Positions 11,711-21,373 of a stretch of 64,000 nt of DNA are shown here, piece by piece (positions within the stretch are counted from its first letter, which is position 1; each line of letters begins with the position of its first letter). Made by a program: the position numbers and the translations under genes. This DNA comes from Auanema rhodensis (lineage: Eukaryota; Nematoda; Chromadorea; Rhabditida; Rhabditidae), in the NCBI GenBank assembly GCA_964057225.1, contig OZ059894.1, positions 10,922,131 to 10,986,130 on the forward strand, written 5' to 3'. Under the pieces are notes generated by a model, which worked only from the letters and a program-made list of their open reading frames with translations, had not been told where the DNA came from and ran no database searches.

Positions 11711-12785
11711 GACCACAAAGAAAACAACAGGAACAGTAACAATAACAACAAAAAAAATTTTTTTCACCTATGTGTCTAAAGGTTAGCCATGTATCCGTTT
11801 ATATATATATATATCAACAGTAAAAAGTCCAATCAAGAGAGAAATTTTTTCAACACATAGTTGTACCGGTGCTCACACATGTTAAACACAAAAATAATAA
11901 AATTAAATTGATTGGAAGAATTATTTTTCAACTTTTTTTTCACATCTAACAATCACTGTTTTTGCTCATAACTTTTTTAATTCGCAATTCGTGATCATAT
12001 ATAACAAGTTTCCATCAATATTGATTCTTTTAAAATTTTTTTTTCATCAATTTTGTACTTACTTACTTCTCTGAAAAATGTTTTACCATGTATCCATTTG
12101 GATACATGTCACCAGTTAAAAGAACCATCATGTTGGAATCATCTCAAACTACGTTTTTATAGGTTTTCCAACATGCTGGACACAAATATTACATATTTAG
12201 AGCAATTGGAACAATTCTTTTTTTTAACATTCTTTAACATAAGGGTCCCCCCTACCTTTCTTTCTATTTTTTCTTCATATGTACGTAGATACTATAGAGA
12301 ACTATGATAGAAAACTTTAACATTCACGAAATCATCATTTCTCATTACGCTACGGAGGTTTAAAAAGTTGTGTTTTACCTTATAATAGACCGGAAAACCC
12401 TTGTGTTAAAACTGGACCGTTTTTACACATATAAAAATGTCCCGTATTCGGGACCCTAATGTAACTTTTGATTCCCTATATTTTTTTTCATGAAATTTAC
12501 AATCTACTGTAGAAAGAAGAATTATTTTTATAAAAACTGTAAATTTTTGAAAAATGAAAACAAAACGAAAACAAAAACAACTTTTTTTTGAACATTTTCT
12601 CACACAAGGGTCCCCCCTTACCTACTTTTTTTCTCATTACTCGTTTCAACCTCATCCGATCACTCTGCAAACATGTTTAATCGTTCTAACTTGTTGAAAT
12701 ACGTCTTAAAAGTCTAAACAACATGCATATGCATAATAGAAACCACCCGAATAGGCCCCCACGCACTAAACGAGATATATACATT
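11711..12785 (-). repeat. 5S-U2 array spacer (long spacer)
   Basis: Non-coding. The same sequence occurs on the opposite strand at about 36760-38080, and on this strand at 38213-39040 and 56200-57051. It holds an (AT)n run, AAGGGTCCCCCC boxes and a near palindrome around ATCCATTTGGATACATG. Small frames inside are repeated with the spacer and show no sign of being genes. Confidence 0.8.
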
Positions 12786-13137
12786 ACCAGTATAGTAATA
12801 GAACACATATTGAAGATTAATTCGATAAGAACAATTTATTGACGTAGAGAATGTTTGTTCCGAAAAACTACAATATTAAACTATAAAAGTAACAAAAGCG
12901 TAGAGGCAGCAAAGACATGAATAAACATAAATGTAAATACAGAATTACCAGGTAGTACATAAGTATGACAAAAAATTATAAGAAAGCCATGAAAATAGAA
13001 GGTTTGTGAACAAATGAGAGGTACATCTTTGATCGTATAGTCATTTCTAAACCGTTCGTATGCTGCAGCATCGTCATAAGCGTCACTCAAGTTGAATTTC
13101 CATGTGTACTACACGATTTTCATTCTTATTGTTACAT
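12786..13137 (-). repeat. Relic of an old Utopia 3' end with degenerate U2 piece, downstream of U2
   Basis: On the minus strand, sequence matching the 3' UTR of Utopia D (compare 39554-39760) is followed by ATTGTTCTTATCGAATTAATC, a diverged copy of the U2 sequence that follows the insertion site. The same relic lies after U2 at 36411-36760 and 39046-39392, so it is part of the repeat unit. Confidence 0.7.
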
Positions 13138-13298
13138 TCTTTCCCTGAGGGAATGGGCCGTTCCCGCCAGCAGTGCAAGAGCGGGTCGACCCGTGAGGTG
13201 GAGCTAGCAAGCCAGCATCTACCTCAAGTCTCAAAAATCGGTTAACCTTATTGTGAACCAATGGAACACATATCGAAGGTTAATTCGATAAGAACGAT
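13138..13298 (-). pseudogene. U2 snRNA 3' part, split by Utopia A
   Basis: Matches the intact U2 gene (36211-36410) from about nucleotide 40 to its 3' end, including the Sm site and 3' stem-loops. The 5' end of the gene is displaced by Utopia A. Cannot give a normal U2. Confidence 0.9.
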
Positions 13299-16200
13299 TA
13301 ATGGTTTATTGAATAACTAATGTTATGATACAATAAATAACCAATAAAAAAGAGCCCAGAATCGGGGAGACGGTATTACCAGTACAACTTAAAACAGCAA
13401 GTAATTAAAAAGTACATAATAAGACACATTGCCAACAGAGGCTAAAACGACTCAAGAGTCGGGGGAGTGGGTTAAAAAAAATGAACAAAAAAATGAATAT
13501 TAAAGCAGAACAATGAGAAATCAAGTGCCGCTATGATCAAACAATTTGAGTGCCTACGGCAATGATGTTAAAAATAAACAACAAAATACATGTACCAATG
13601 AAGGTCAGAAAGAAAGAAACAAAAGACAAAAATAAGTAATACAAAAAGTAAATACATTACAATCAAATCACAAACAAGTCAATTGATAATTTCTTCTTCA
13701 TATTGCCTTACACCAGAAACATGTTCCACGTAGATATTCCTGGCCCACTTGATGGTATCGGCGACGACGAGCTTCTCCATTAGCCGGTTGTAGTGGCTGC
13801 TGATCTTGAGTGATCGGAGGGCTTGTCCGTTGAGCGGGTCCATAGTTCCAAGCATTCCTACGACATATGCTTCTACACTAGTCTTATAACCAAGACATTG
13901 GTATTGGCTGGCTATGTCAGCATATTTCCTCTCCTTTATCATACGCGCGGCTATCATGGCTTGACGGCGGTTTTCATAGCTCACTGTAACATCAACGATA
14001 CTACAGTGTTTTGCGTCATGATCGACCACTACTATGTCAGGTCGGAGTGTACTATTAATGCCAGGAAGAGGCTGGTTAGTGTAAACTTCTCCGTTTTTAG
14101 GCTCTGGCAGGGCTTTGATAAGACGGTCCACGATGTTGTTGTGGCGGAGTTGGATTGCTCTCGTGTGAGAGTGGCAGTGTCCAAGAACATGTGCAGCAGT
14201 TTCGTTGGAGTAACTACACCTGCGGCACTGTTTGTTTCCTTCTCCGTGTCTTCTACAGCCATTGAGCTGGAGAGTATTGAGTCGAGCCTTGTGGATGAAT
14301 CGCCAATCAGCAAACCGTATGAAATCTCCCTTCGCCATAAAGTGATTGGACGCTTTGTTGAGCATTGTGACATCAAAGACTTTCCCTTGATCCGGTTTTT
14401 GAAGAAGGATCCGAAGGTCTTTCAGCCATAATGCACGTCGCAGGCTTCTGTGGCATAGTGAAGGTGTTAACAGTTGGTTGTTTAGATTGAGTTCTAAACC
14501 ACTTTCGAGGCATGTCCAGTTAGCGTTGATGAGTTTCTTGAGTTGACGCATCGCTACTCTTACTCTAGTCCAGATGGAGGAAACATCAGATGTTTCGGTG
14601 TCGAAAATGCCATCAACGGAACCGTTGTAATATGCAGCTGTCTCATCGTTACTGGCTTGACGTTTAATCCTTTTTGATGCTACTTTTTTTGAGTCTTGAT
14701 GCGCAATATCAGCTACTACAAGATCAGATGACTTCAAAAGTTGGTAGGCATGAGTGACTTCACAGACGTCTGACAGGTGTTGGAGTCGAGAGAGACCAAG
14801 TCCGCCGTAGTTAGTTGGCAGGTAGATTGGTTCAGCACTGGCGTTTGGAGGATAGTGCATCCATCTACGGGCACAGCGTTTGAGTTCTTTGTCAAAGGCG
14901 ACTAGTTTACTCTTTGGGACGTGGCCATTCGTCATATGAAAATTAAGGCAGGGCATCAGGAAGGTGCGTACTGCGTCAGCTTTCTGCCATTCAGCAAGTA
15001 AGGATTTGTCAATTTTTTCCAAGTGTTGACTCATAATATTCACTGTTGGAACCGCAGACTTATGTAAATGCATTCCAGTAGGGATTCCCAGGTGGGAGTA
15101 GCTGTCGAATTTGCTGAGAGCGGGTAGAGAGGAGCTCTGTAGCATGTATGAGGCTGTTGATATTTTCCCTTTGTCGATCGTCAAGGTGGCGCATTTCGCT
15201 GGTTTGAAGGTCAAGCCTGTGAAATTAGCCGCATTTGATGCTGCGTCCAACATTTTCTGTAGATCTTCTGATGATGAGGAGACCAGGGCAAGGTCATCGG
15301 CGTACGCTAGCACAGCGATGTTGTGGTTGTGTAGCTTATAGCCAGTAGAGGATTCCAAGATGGTTTTAATTAGAGGTTCAATGGCAAGGTTGAACAGGAT
15401 CGGAGATAGTGGGGATCCTTGTAACACACCTGCATGAACTGGAATGGTCGATGTGAGTCCGGAGCCTGTCTGGATTCTTGTAGAGGCATCTGTGTATAGA
15501 GCTCGTACTCGGGATATTGAGGCTTCAGCCACTCCTGACCATCTTAGAACGTCTAGCAGAGTTTCGTGTGGCAGCGATCCAAAAGCGTTTGCGAGATCAA
15601 GCCAAGCAATTGCAATTTTCTCACGTTTACGTTTAGCGTCCGCAATGGTACTTTGCAACATAAAGTTGTGTTCCATGCATCCAGCTTTGGCCACAAAGCC
15701 CTTTTGGGAGGGAGAAAGTCTTTTTTCTGCTCTTGCCCATGTTAGCAGTCGATGCGTAAGACAAGCTGAGTACGTCTTACCAATTGTGCACGAAAGTGCT
15801 ATTGGTCGCCAGTTGTTAATGTCAGCTTTATCACCTTTCTTATGGATGAGGACGGTGGTCGACTCTTTCCAGGAAAAAGGGATGTGTCCTAGCTTGTGTA
15901 CGGTGTTAAATATCGCTGCTAATATGTGACCTCCTTGGTCAAATTTCTTCCAGTGCGAGTATCGAAGTCCATCAGCTCCTGGAGCCGTATCGCTGCAACG
16001 TCGTATGCGTTCCCAGACTTCCAAAGGGGTGAAAACACCTTCTAATGGGTCGGTACTAGCTGGCAAATCCGGTCTGGTGACTGTGATGGGGAGGGCTGGG
16101 CCTTGACTGCTGTGAACAGAAAGGAAATGTTTTTCAACCTCTGCAGATGGTATGGTGCAGGTTTCACTTTGTTCTCCGAGCAGTTGTCGAAAGGCTTTCT

Positions 16201-17009
16201 TCTTGTTGGCCCTCCAGAGCTTCTGGAGCTTCATCGCCTGGGTTTTTTGGTCTTCCTCAGGTTGTGTGTGTGGTCGGCGCCTTTGTCGGAAGTTGGGAAC
16301 TTTGATCATAATGTCAAGAGACTTTCTGATTGCGTCTACCAACTCTTCCAGGACCTGCTCGAGCTCACTTTTGCACACAACCTTTTTAATTCTATCCACC
16401 CAAGTATTTTCAGAGTTTCTATTCGGATCAGGGTCGGCAAAAAATGGTTCTGTACTCGAAACCCTGATCTCGTTGAATATTTCACTCTCTCGCGGAAGGG
16501 GGGAAACTTCGGCCTCTGGGGACAAGTCCAGAATTGGGGCCTCAAACAAGCGTACCGTTGATGGAGATCCTTGTTCCTGTCCACTGGATGATGTTTCCTC
16601 CATTGTACGCTCCTCCACGGGCGGGGTGGTCGTCCTTGTGCCTGGTGGGCGGGTGTTCCTGATCCTCCGCAATATAGGGCGGGAACTGGGCTCTCTCGGA
16701 GATAGAGGTGAGATCACCACAGTTTCCTCTATGATGCGGAGGCATCCTTCAGCTTTTTTCTGATGGCTTTTAACGGCCTTCAGATTGCTGGTGAGGCCAC
16801 AGGCACGGCACTCAAATTCTACTCCGACCTCATGTTCTCTCCGAAGATGGCGGACGAGACCATTGTGGTCTGAGTAGGATCGCGGAATAGGAGCGCAGAT
16901 TGAACAAGAAAAAGGGCTCTGAAGAGGCACCTTTAGCTTGTAAAGCCCTTGCTCCATCTCTAGCAGATCTAAAGACTTACGTAGTACAGTTGCAATATCG
17001 ATTTAGCCA
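13299..17009 (-). mobile_element. Utopia A, full-length U2-specific non-LTR retrotransposon
   Basis: About 3.7 kb: 52 bp before the ATG, one ORF, and a 380-bp 3' UTR that ends directly at U2 nucleotide 39/40. The 5' end joins a 57-bp copy of U2 (17010-17066) identical to sequence that also begins the 3' flank, so it is a target-site duplication. U2-targeting elements with a restriction-like endonuclease are known as Utopia; the assignment rests on insertion site and domain plan. Confidence 0.9.
13679..16957 (-). CDS. Utopia A ORF: zinc fingers, reverse transcriptase, restriction-like endonuclease
   Basis: 1092 aa from an ATG. Residues 18-41 form a C2H2 finger (CSIC … HLRREH), followed by a second Cys/His cluster near 50-75 (ECRACG … HQKKAEGC); these probably bind target DNA. 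RT motifs: NWRPIALSCTIGKTYSACL, the LDLANAFGSLPH catalytic Asp (about 452), GVLQGSPLSPILFNL, and YADD (about 551). The C-terminal region has a Cys-His knuckle (CRRHGEGNKQCRRC … H … H, about 895-930) and a PD-(D/E)XK endonuclease (RPDIVVVDHD … SIVDVTVSYENRR, about 970-1000). All key residues are present, so it may be active. It would cut U2 DNA and prime reverse transcription there. Copy B is nearly identical over their shared part. Confidence 0.93.
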   Translation of the reverse strand: MEQGLYKLKVPLQSPFSCSICAPIPRSYSDHNGLVRHLRREHEVGVEFECRACGLTSNLKAVKSHQKKAEGCLRIIEETVVISPLSPREPSSRPILRRIRNTRPPGTRTTTPPVEERTMEETSSSGQEQGSPSTVRLFEAPILDLSPEAEVSPLPRESEIFNEIRVSSTEPFFADPDPNRNSENTWVDRIKKVVCKSELEQVLEELVDAIRKSLDIMIKVPNFRQRRRPHTQPEEDQKTQAMKLQKLWRANKKKAFRQLLGEQSETCTIPSAEVEKHFLSVHSSQGPALPITVTRPDLPASTDPLEGVFTPLEVWERIRRCSDTAPGADGLRYSHWKKFDQGGHILAAIFNTVHKLGHIPFSWKESTTVLIHKKGDKADINNWRPIALSCTIGKTYSACLTHRLLTWARAEKRLSPSQKGFVAKAGCMEHNFMLQSTIADAKRKREKIAIAWLDLANAFGSLPHETLLDVLRWSGVAEASISRVRALYTDASTRIQTGSGLTSTIPVHAGVLQGSPLSPILFNLAIEPLIKTILESSTGYKLHNHNIAVLAYADDLALVSSSSEDLQKMLDAASNAANFTGLTFKPAKCATLTIDKGKISTASYMLQSSSLPALSKFDSYSHLGIPTGMHLHKSAVPTVNIMSQHLEKIDKSLLAEWQKADAVRTFLMPCLNFHMTNGHVPKSKLVAFDKELKRCARRWMHYPPNASAEPIYLPTNYGGLGLSRLQHLSDVCEVTHAYQLLKSSDLVVADIAHQDSKKVASKRIKRQASNDETAAYYNGSVDGIFDTETSDVSSIWTRVRVAMRQLKKLINANWTCLESGLELNLNNQLLTPSLCHRSLRRALWLKDLRILLQKPDQGKVFDVTMLNKASNHFMAKGDFIRFADWRFIHKARLNTLQLNGCRRHGEGNKQCRRCSYSNETAAHVLGHCHSHTRAIQLRHNNIVDRLIKALPEPKNGEVYTNQPLPGINSTLRPDIVVVDHDAKHCSIVDVTVSYENRRQAMIAARMIKERKYADIASQYQCLGYKTSVEAYVVGMLGTMDPLNGQALRSLKISSHYNRLMEKLVVADTIKWARNIYVEHVSGVRQYEEEIIN

Positions 17010-17066
17010 TTAACCTTATTGTGAACCAATGGAACACATATCGAAGGTTAATTCGATAAGAACGAT
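17010..17066 (-). repeat. 57-bp target-site duplication of U2 between Utopia A and B
   Basis: Identical to U2 sequence starting just after the insertion site (about nucleotides 40-96). It forms the 5' flank of Utopia A and, at the same time, the 3' flank of Utopia B. Confidence 0.85.
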
Positions 17067-19053
17067 TAATGGTTTATTGAATAACTAATGTTATGATACA
17101 ATAAATAACCAATAAAAAAGAGCCCAGAATCGGGGAGACGGTATTACCAGTACAACTTAAAACAGCAAGTAATTAAAAAGTACATAATAAGACACATTGC
17201 CAACAGAGGCTAAAACGACTCAAGAGTCGGGGGAGTGGGTTAAAAAAAAATGAACAAAAAAAATGAATATTAAAGCAGAACAATGAGAAATCAAGTGCCG
17301 CTATGATCAAACAATTTGAGTGCCTACGGCAATGATGTTAAAAATAAACAACAAAATACATGTACCAATGAAGGTCAGAAAGAAAGAAACAAAAGACAAA
17401 ATAAGTAATACAAAAAGTAAATACATTACAATCAAATCACAAACAAGTCAATTGATAATTTCTTCTTCATATTGCCTTACACCAGAAACATGTTCCACGT
17501 AGATATTCCTGGCCCACTTGATGGTATCGGCGACGACGAGCTTCTCCATTAGCCGGTTGTAGTGGCTGCTGATCTTGAGTGATCGGAGGGCTTGTCCGTT
17601 GAGCGGGTCCATAGTTCCAAGCATTCCTACGACATACGCTTCTACACTAGTCTTATAACCAAGACATTGGTATTGGCTGGCTATGTCAGCATATTTCCTC
17701 TCCTTTATCATACGCGCGGCTATCATGGCTTGACGGCGGTTTTCATAGCTCACTGTAACATCAACGATACTACAGTGTTTTGCGTCATGATCGACCACTA
17801 CTATGTCAGGTCGGAGTGTACTATTAATGCCAGGAAGAGGCTGGTTAGTGTAAACTTCTCCGTTTTTAGGCTCTGGCAGGGCTTTGATAAGACGGTCCAC
17901 GATGTTGTTGTGGCGGAGTTGGATTGCTCTCGTGTGAGAGTGGCAGTGTCCAAGAACATGTGCAGCAGTTTCGTTGGAGTAACTACACCTGCGGCACTGT
18001 TTGTTTCCTTCTCCGTGTCTTCTACAGCCATTGAGCTGGAGAGTATTGAGTCGAGCCTTGTGGATGAATCGCCAATCAGCAAACCGTATGAAATCTCCCT
18101 TCGCCATAAAGTGATTGGACGCTTTGTTGAGCATTGTGACATCAAAGACTTTCCCTTGATCCGGTTTTTGAAGAAGGATCCGAAGGTCTTTCAGCCATAA
18201 TGCACGTCGCAGGCTTCTGTGGCATAGTGAAGGTGTTAACAGTTGGTTGTTTAGATTGAGTTCTAAACCACTTTCGAGGCATGTCCAGTTAGCGTTGATG
18301 AGTTTCTTGAGTTGACGCATCGCTACTCTTACTCTAGTCCAGATGGAGGAAACATCAGATGTTTCGGTGTCGAAAATGCCATCAACGGAACCGTTGTAAT
18401 ATGCAGCTGTCTCATCGTTACTGGCTTGACGTTTAATCCTTTTTGATGCTACTTTTTTTGAGTCTTGATGCGCAATATCAGCTACTACAAGATCAGATGA
18501 CTTCAAAAGTTGGTAGGCATGAGTGACTTCACAGACGTCTGACAGGTGTTGGAGTCGAGAGAGACCAAGTCCGCCGTAGTTAGTTGGCAGGTAGATTGGT
18601 TCAGCACTGGCGTTTGGAGGATAGTGCATCCATCTACGGGCACAGCGTTTGAGTTCTTTGTCAAAGGCGACTAGTTTACTCTTTGGGACGTGGCCATTCG
18701 TCATATGAAAATTAAGGCAGGGCATCAGGAAGGTGCGTACTGCGTCAGCTTTCTGCCATTCAGCAAGTAAGGATTTGTCAATTTTTTCCAAGTGTTGACT
18801 CATAATATTCACTGTTGGAACCGCAGACTTATGTAAATGCATTCCAGTAGGGATTCCCAGGTGGGAGTAGCTGTCAAATTTGCTAAGAGCGGGTAGAGAG
18901 GAGCTCTGTAGCATGTATGAGGCTGTTGATATTTTCCCTTTGTCGATCGTCAAGGTGGCGCATTTCGCTGGTTTGAAGGTCAAGCCTGTGAAATTAGCCG
19001 CATTTGATGCTGCGTCCAACATTTTCTGTAGATCTTCTGATGATGAGGAGACC
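17067..19053 (-). mobile_element. Utopia B, 5'-truncated copy
   Basis: Has the same 3' UTR and 3' junction as copy A, but starts inside the RT region directly at U2 nucleotide 20. The 5' junction has lost about 18 bp of U2 next to the cut. Apart from a few indels in poly-A runs of the 3' UTR and isolated substitutions, it is identical to copy A, so both are recent. Confidence 0.9.
17448..19053 (-). pseudogene. Utopia B partial ORF (RT end and endonuclease)
   Basis: The frame is open from the truncation point to the stop at 17448 and encodes the last part of RT (just after YADD), the Cys-His knuckle and the endonuclease. It lacks the zinc fingers and RT catalytic residues, so it cannot support its own movement. 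No promoter or native start is present. Confidence 0.85.
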
Positions 19054-19073
19054 CCAAAAGGCCGAGAAGCGAT
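19054..19073 (-). pseudogene. U2 snRNA 5' fragment (nucleotides 1-20)
   Basis: ATCGCTTCTCGGCCTTTTGG on the minus strand, identical to the intact U2 5' end; joined to Utopia B. Confidence 0.9.
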
Positions 19074-19515
19074 ACAGCATAGCCATGAGTATCAAAGACA
19101 TCAAGCAAATGTATCGTACTTGTTACGAGTGCACTCTCTCATTTGAATATAAAAGTGTGGTTTGACAATCTTGACTGTACAGGTCATAAATGGCTCATAT
19201 AAACTGTGGATTTACTCAACTTTTGGACTTATTTTTTTCTTATTCGAAGCGCTGCACTTTTTTCTATTCTTTTTATTCAAATACTTGTATATAGTTTTAT
19301 ATGTACGGTTGCAAAGTTTCCGAATATTTTATATATTTTTATACAATAATTAGGAGAAGGTTAATACAATGAAATCTCCCAACTTTACAGTGTTTGTATT
19401 GCTTACAGTATCTAGAACAACCACTCTTGTAATATTAGAGCACATATCAATCAACAACTTTTTCTAGTTATCAAAGCTTTTTTATTTCTTCAAGATATTT
19501 CAAATAAAATATAAA
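19074..19515 (-). other. Short 5S-U2 spacer with U2 promoter region
   Basis: Non-coding. Repeated at 35769-36210 (inverted) and 45006-45447. It contains the upstream region of U2, where an snRNA promoter element would lie; none was assigned. Confidence 0.75.
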
Positions 19516-19634
19516 AGCTTACGACACCCGGGATTCCCAAGCCGTCTCCGATCCAAGTACTAACCGGGCCCAACGTTGCTTGACTTGCCAGATCGGACGG
19601 GATGGCGTACTTTCAACGTGGTATGGTCGTAAGC
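19516..19634 (-). rRNA. 5S ribosomal RNA
   Basis: 119 nt with complementary ends (GCTTACGAC … GTCGTAAGC), conserved internal sequence (GTTAGTACTTGGATCGGAGA) and a downstream T run. Identical by eye to 35650-35768. Close to remembered nematode 5S. Confidence 0.96.
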
Positions 19635-19831
19635 AATGTTATATTCTTCATTATCAGTTATATCACTCTAAATCTTGTTGTTAATAGTTAGGACCACAAA
19701 GAAAACAACAGGAACAGTAACAAATGAAATGCCCAAACTTTACAGTGTTCGAGTTATTTACAGTATCTAAGACTACCTCTGTCGTGTTATTAGAGCAAAC
19801 ATTCGATTAACAACAACTTTTTTTTAGTTAT
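19635..19831 (-). other. Array spacer up to the gypsy LTR
   Basis: Matches 45567-45770; the spacer stops at TTTAGTTAT where the LTR begins. Non-coding. Confidence 0.75.
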
Positions 19832-20219
19832 CGTTTCCATTTGATTGCCCTAGGGTTCCGACTAGGGTTTTCAGATGGATTTTGTGCAAGGGTTTCATTG
19901 TTCAACAAGTAGTTAAATTAGCAACCGTTTTATTATATAGAGAAAAACTACAATAGGAAATGTTATAAACTACAAACAAGTAAAGTTAAAGTCTAAAACT
20001 ACATGATAGAAGATCTCCCTTAGTGTGTTTTCTACGGGTTTATATAGCAAACTATAGAATGTAAAAAGTGAATGAATTTGTATAAAAAGAATTACGTTCC
20101 ACCTTATTCCGTGGAATCTTTTCTAAAAAGCTTTCGAATTCTAGTTTCTTATTTTATTTGATTAAACTAAAGTCGGTTGACGTAGTCAACCGCCTTCTCT
20201 ATAAGTTATGTATGGAACA
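19832..20219 (-). repeat. 3' LTR of minus-strand gypsy (388 bp)
   Basis: On the minus strand starts TGTTCCATAC and ends AAATGGAAACG. Holds the U3 inverted repeat (20174-20192), a TATA-like CTATATAAACCC and AATAAAACGG. Confidence 0.8.
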
Positions 20220-20427
20220 TGCCTTATAGGAAAAAAAGTTAGCTGACCTCAGCTATAAGAAATTAGATTTCGTGTTTTTTTTTTTGAAACAAAAAAAAAA
20301 TTGAAACAAGAATAGGAATAATAGAATAGGAAAGTGAATAATAGAGTGAATAGATGAAATAATAAAAAAAAAAAAAAAAATAAAAATAAAATGTTTTATT
20401 GATTCATCACCTCTTTCTTAGCAGTTT
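20220..20427 (-). other. Gypsy 3' region between extra ORF and LTR
   Basis: Non-coding, with long T/A runs and GCTGAGGTCAGCTAAC, shared with the plus copy near 11220. Confidence 0.6.
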
Positions 20428-21057
20428 TCATCCTTCCTCCTCATTGATTTGTCCCATTTGAAAGTCGGTTGCTGTATGCTGCCCAGCGACGGTCCATGTG
20501 TGATAGAGACTGAGATCTGTCAGCAAATCTGTCGTCTGGTTGCATATCTTCTTTTTCATATCTTTCTGGTTCTGGGTGGTGGCGCCAGTTGCCATTAAAA
20601 TCTTCAATGCTTGGCCAACTCGTTCTCCAGCTTTCCTTATTGACTGGTTTGCGGACTTGTTTAAACTCTCTTCTGTCCAACTCTTGTAGATTTCTTCTGC
20701 GGCCCATCTCGGGATTAGATCAGCGCTGCCTTCGTATTCTGGGATTGAATAGCCTAATTCTTGACGCAGTTTGCGGATGGTGAACTTGGTGCGGACGGTG
20801 GCTGACAACCAGTTCTTTGCCATTTTGGCCATTTCGTCTTCTTCATGGTTACATAAACATTGTAACCTTTCCAGAGTTTCTATCAATAGAGTCACTCTGG
20901 ATAGATTCTCCGAGAAGGACCGAAGAATCTTTAGTTTCTTGGGGTTGTCTTTCTCCAGCTCTTGTAGCTCAATTTGGAGTGAATGGATGTTGATCCATTT
21001 TTCCTTGATCATTTCGATGGGTGTCTCGCAGACTAGAGGTGGAAGGTTGAGCGACAT
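20428..21057 (-). CDS. Unknown extra protein after integrase (209 aa)
   Basis: Starts at an ATG preceded by a TATA-like box. Predicted mostly helical, rich in Lys, Glu and Leu, with no signal peptide or membrane span. It has three Cys (CLCN and a single one near the C-terminus) but no clear metal site. It is the positional counterpart of the 214-aa ORF at 10431-11075. Shared features are length, place, the central PRWA…W segment and a helical C-terminal half, while overall identity is low. The intact frame and the same placement in two diverged elements argue that it is a real accessory gene. No function can be named. Confidence 0.65.
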   Translation of the reverse strand: MSLNLPPLVCETPIEMIKEKWINIHSLQIELQELEKDNPKKLKILRSFSENLSRVTLLIETLERLQCLCNHEEDEMAKMAKNWLSATVRTKFTIRKLRQELGYSIPEYEGSADLIPRWAAEEIYKSWTEESLNKSANQSIRKAGERVGQALKILMATGATTQNQKDMKKKICNQTTDLLTDLSLYHTWTVAGQHTATDFQMGQINEEEG

Positions 21058-21104
21058 CTTGTCGAATTCGGAGGATTTTTTTATCTGCTTGAGGTGTTTT
21101 TGAG

Positions 21105-21112
21105 CTTATATA
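21105..21112 (-). promoter_or_regulatory. TATA-like box of the downstream ORF
   Basis: TATATAAG on the minus strand, 48-55 bp before the ATG at 21057, mirrored in the plus copy (10378-10386). Confidence 0.5.
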
Positions 21113-21125
21113 GCTCCATGCAAAG

Positions 21126-21160
<35 letters not shown>

Positions 21161-21373
21161 CAGGTTACTGCAGGTGATGAATCGTTTTTTTTTTTTTGAA
21201 CAGAGAAGGTAGAATTTTTAGAGAGATAGTGTGATTGATGACAAAAAAAAAATCAAATTTCGAAAACTTGAATGACTGATTATTGTTGTTTGTTTGATGA
21301 GAAAAAATGGGAAAATGATGCAAAAGTATAAATAAAGTAATTATGATAAAAAAAATGAATTTTCAAACTTGTT
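21113..21373 (-). other. Region between pol and extra ORF with T31 run
   Basis: Non-coding. A run of 31 T lies at 21130-21160, with further A/T runs. It would lie upstream of the proposed internal promoter. Confidence 0.5.

Noticed and set aside
12406..12603. Small frame repeated at 36945 and 38661
   Set aside because: Lies in the array spacer and moves with it; no start context or family resemblance.
12881..13090. Small frame repeated at 36458 and 39136
   Set aside because: Falls in the fossil Utopia 3' UTR downstream of U2.
13823..14431. Plus-strand frame of 202 aa, repeated at 17592 and 44085
   Set aside because: It is antisense to the Utopia endonuclease frame, and repetition only reflects the recent copies.
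19635..19831. Spliced-leader RNA gene in the 5S spacer
   Set aside because: No SL-like sequence followed by a donor and Sm site was seen.
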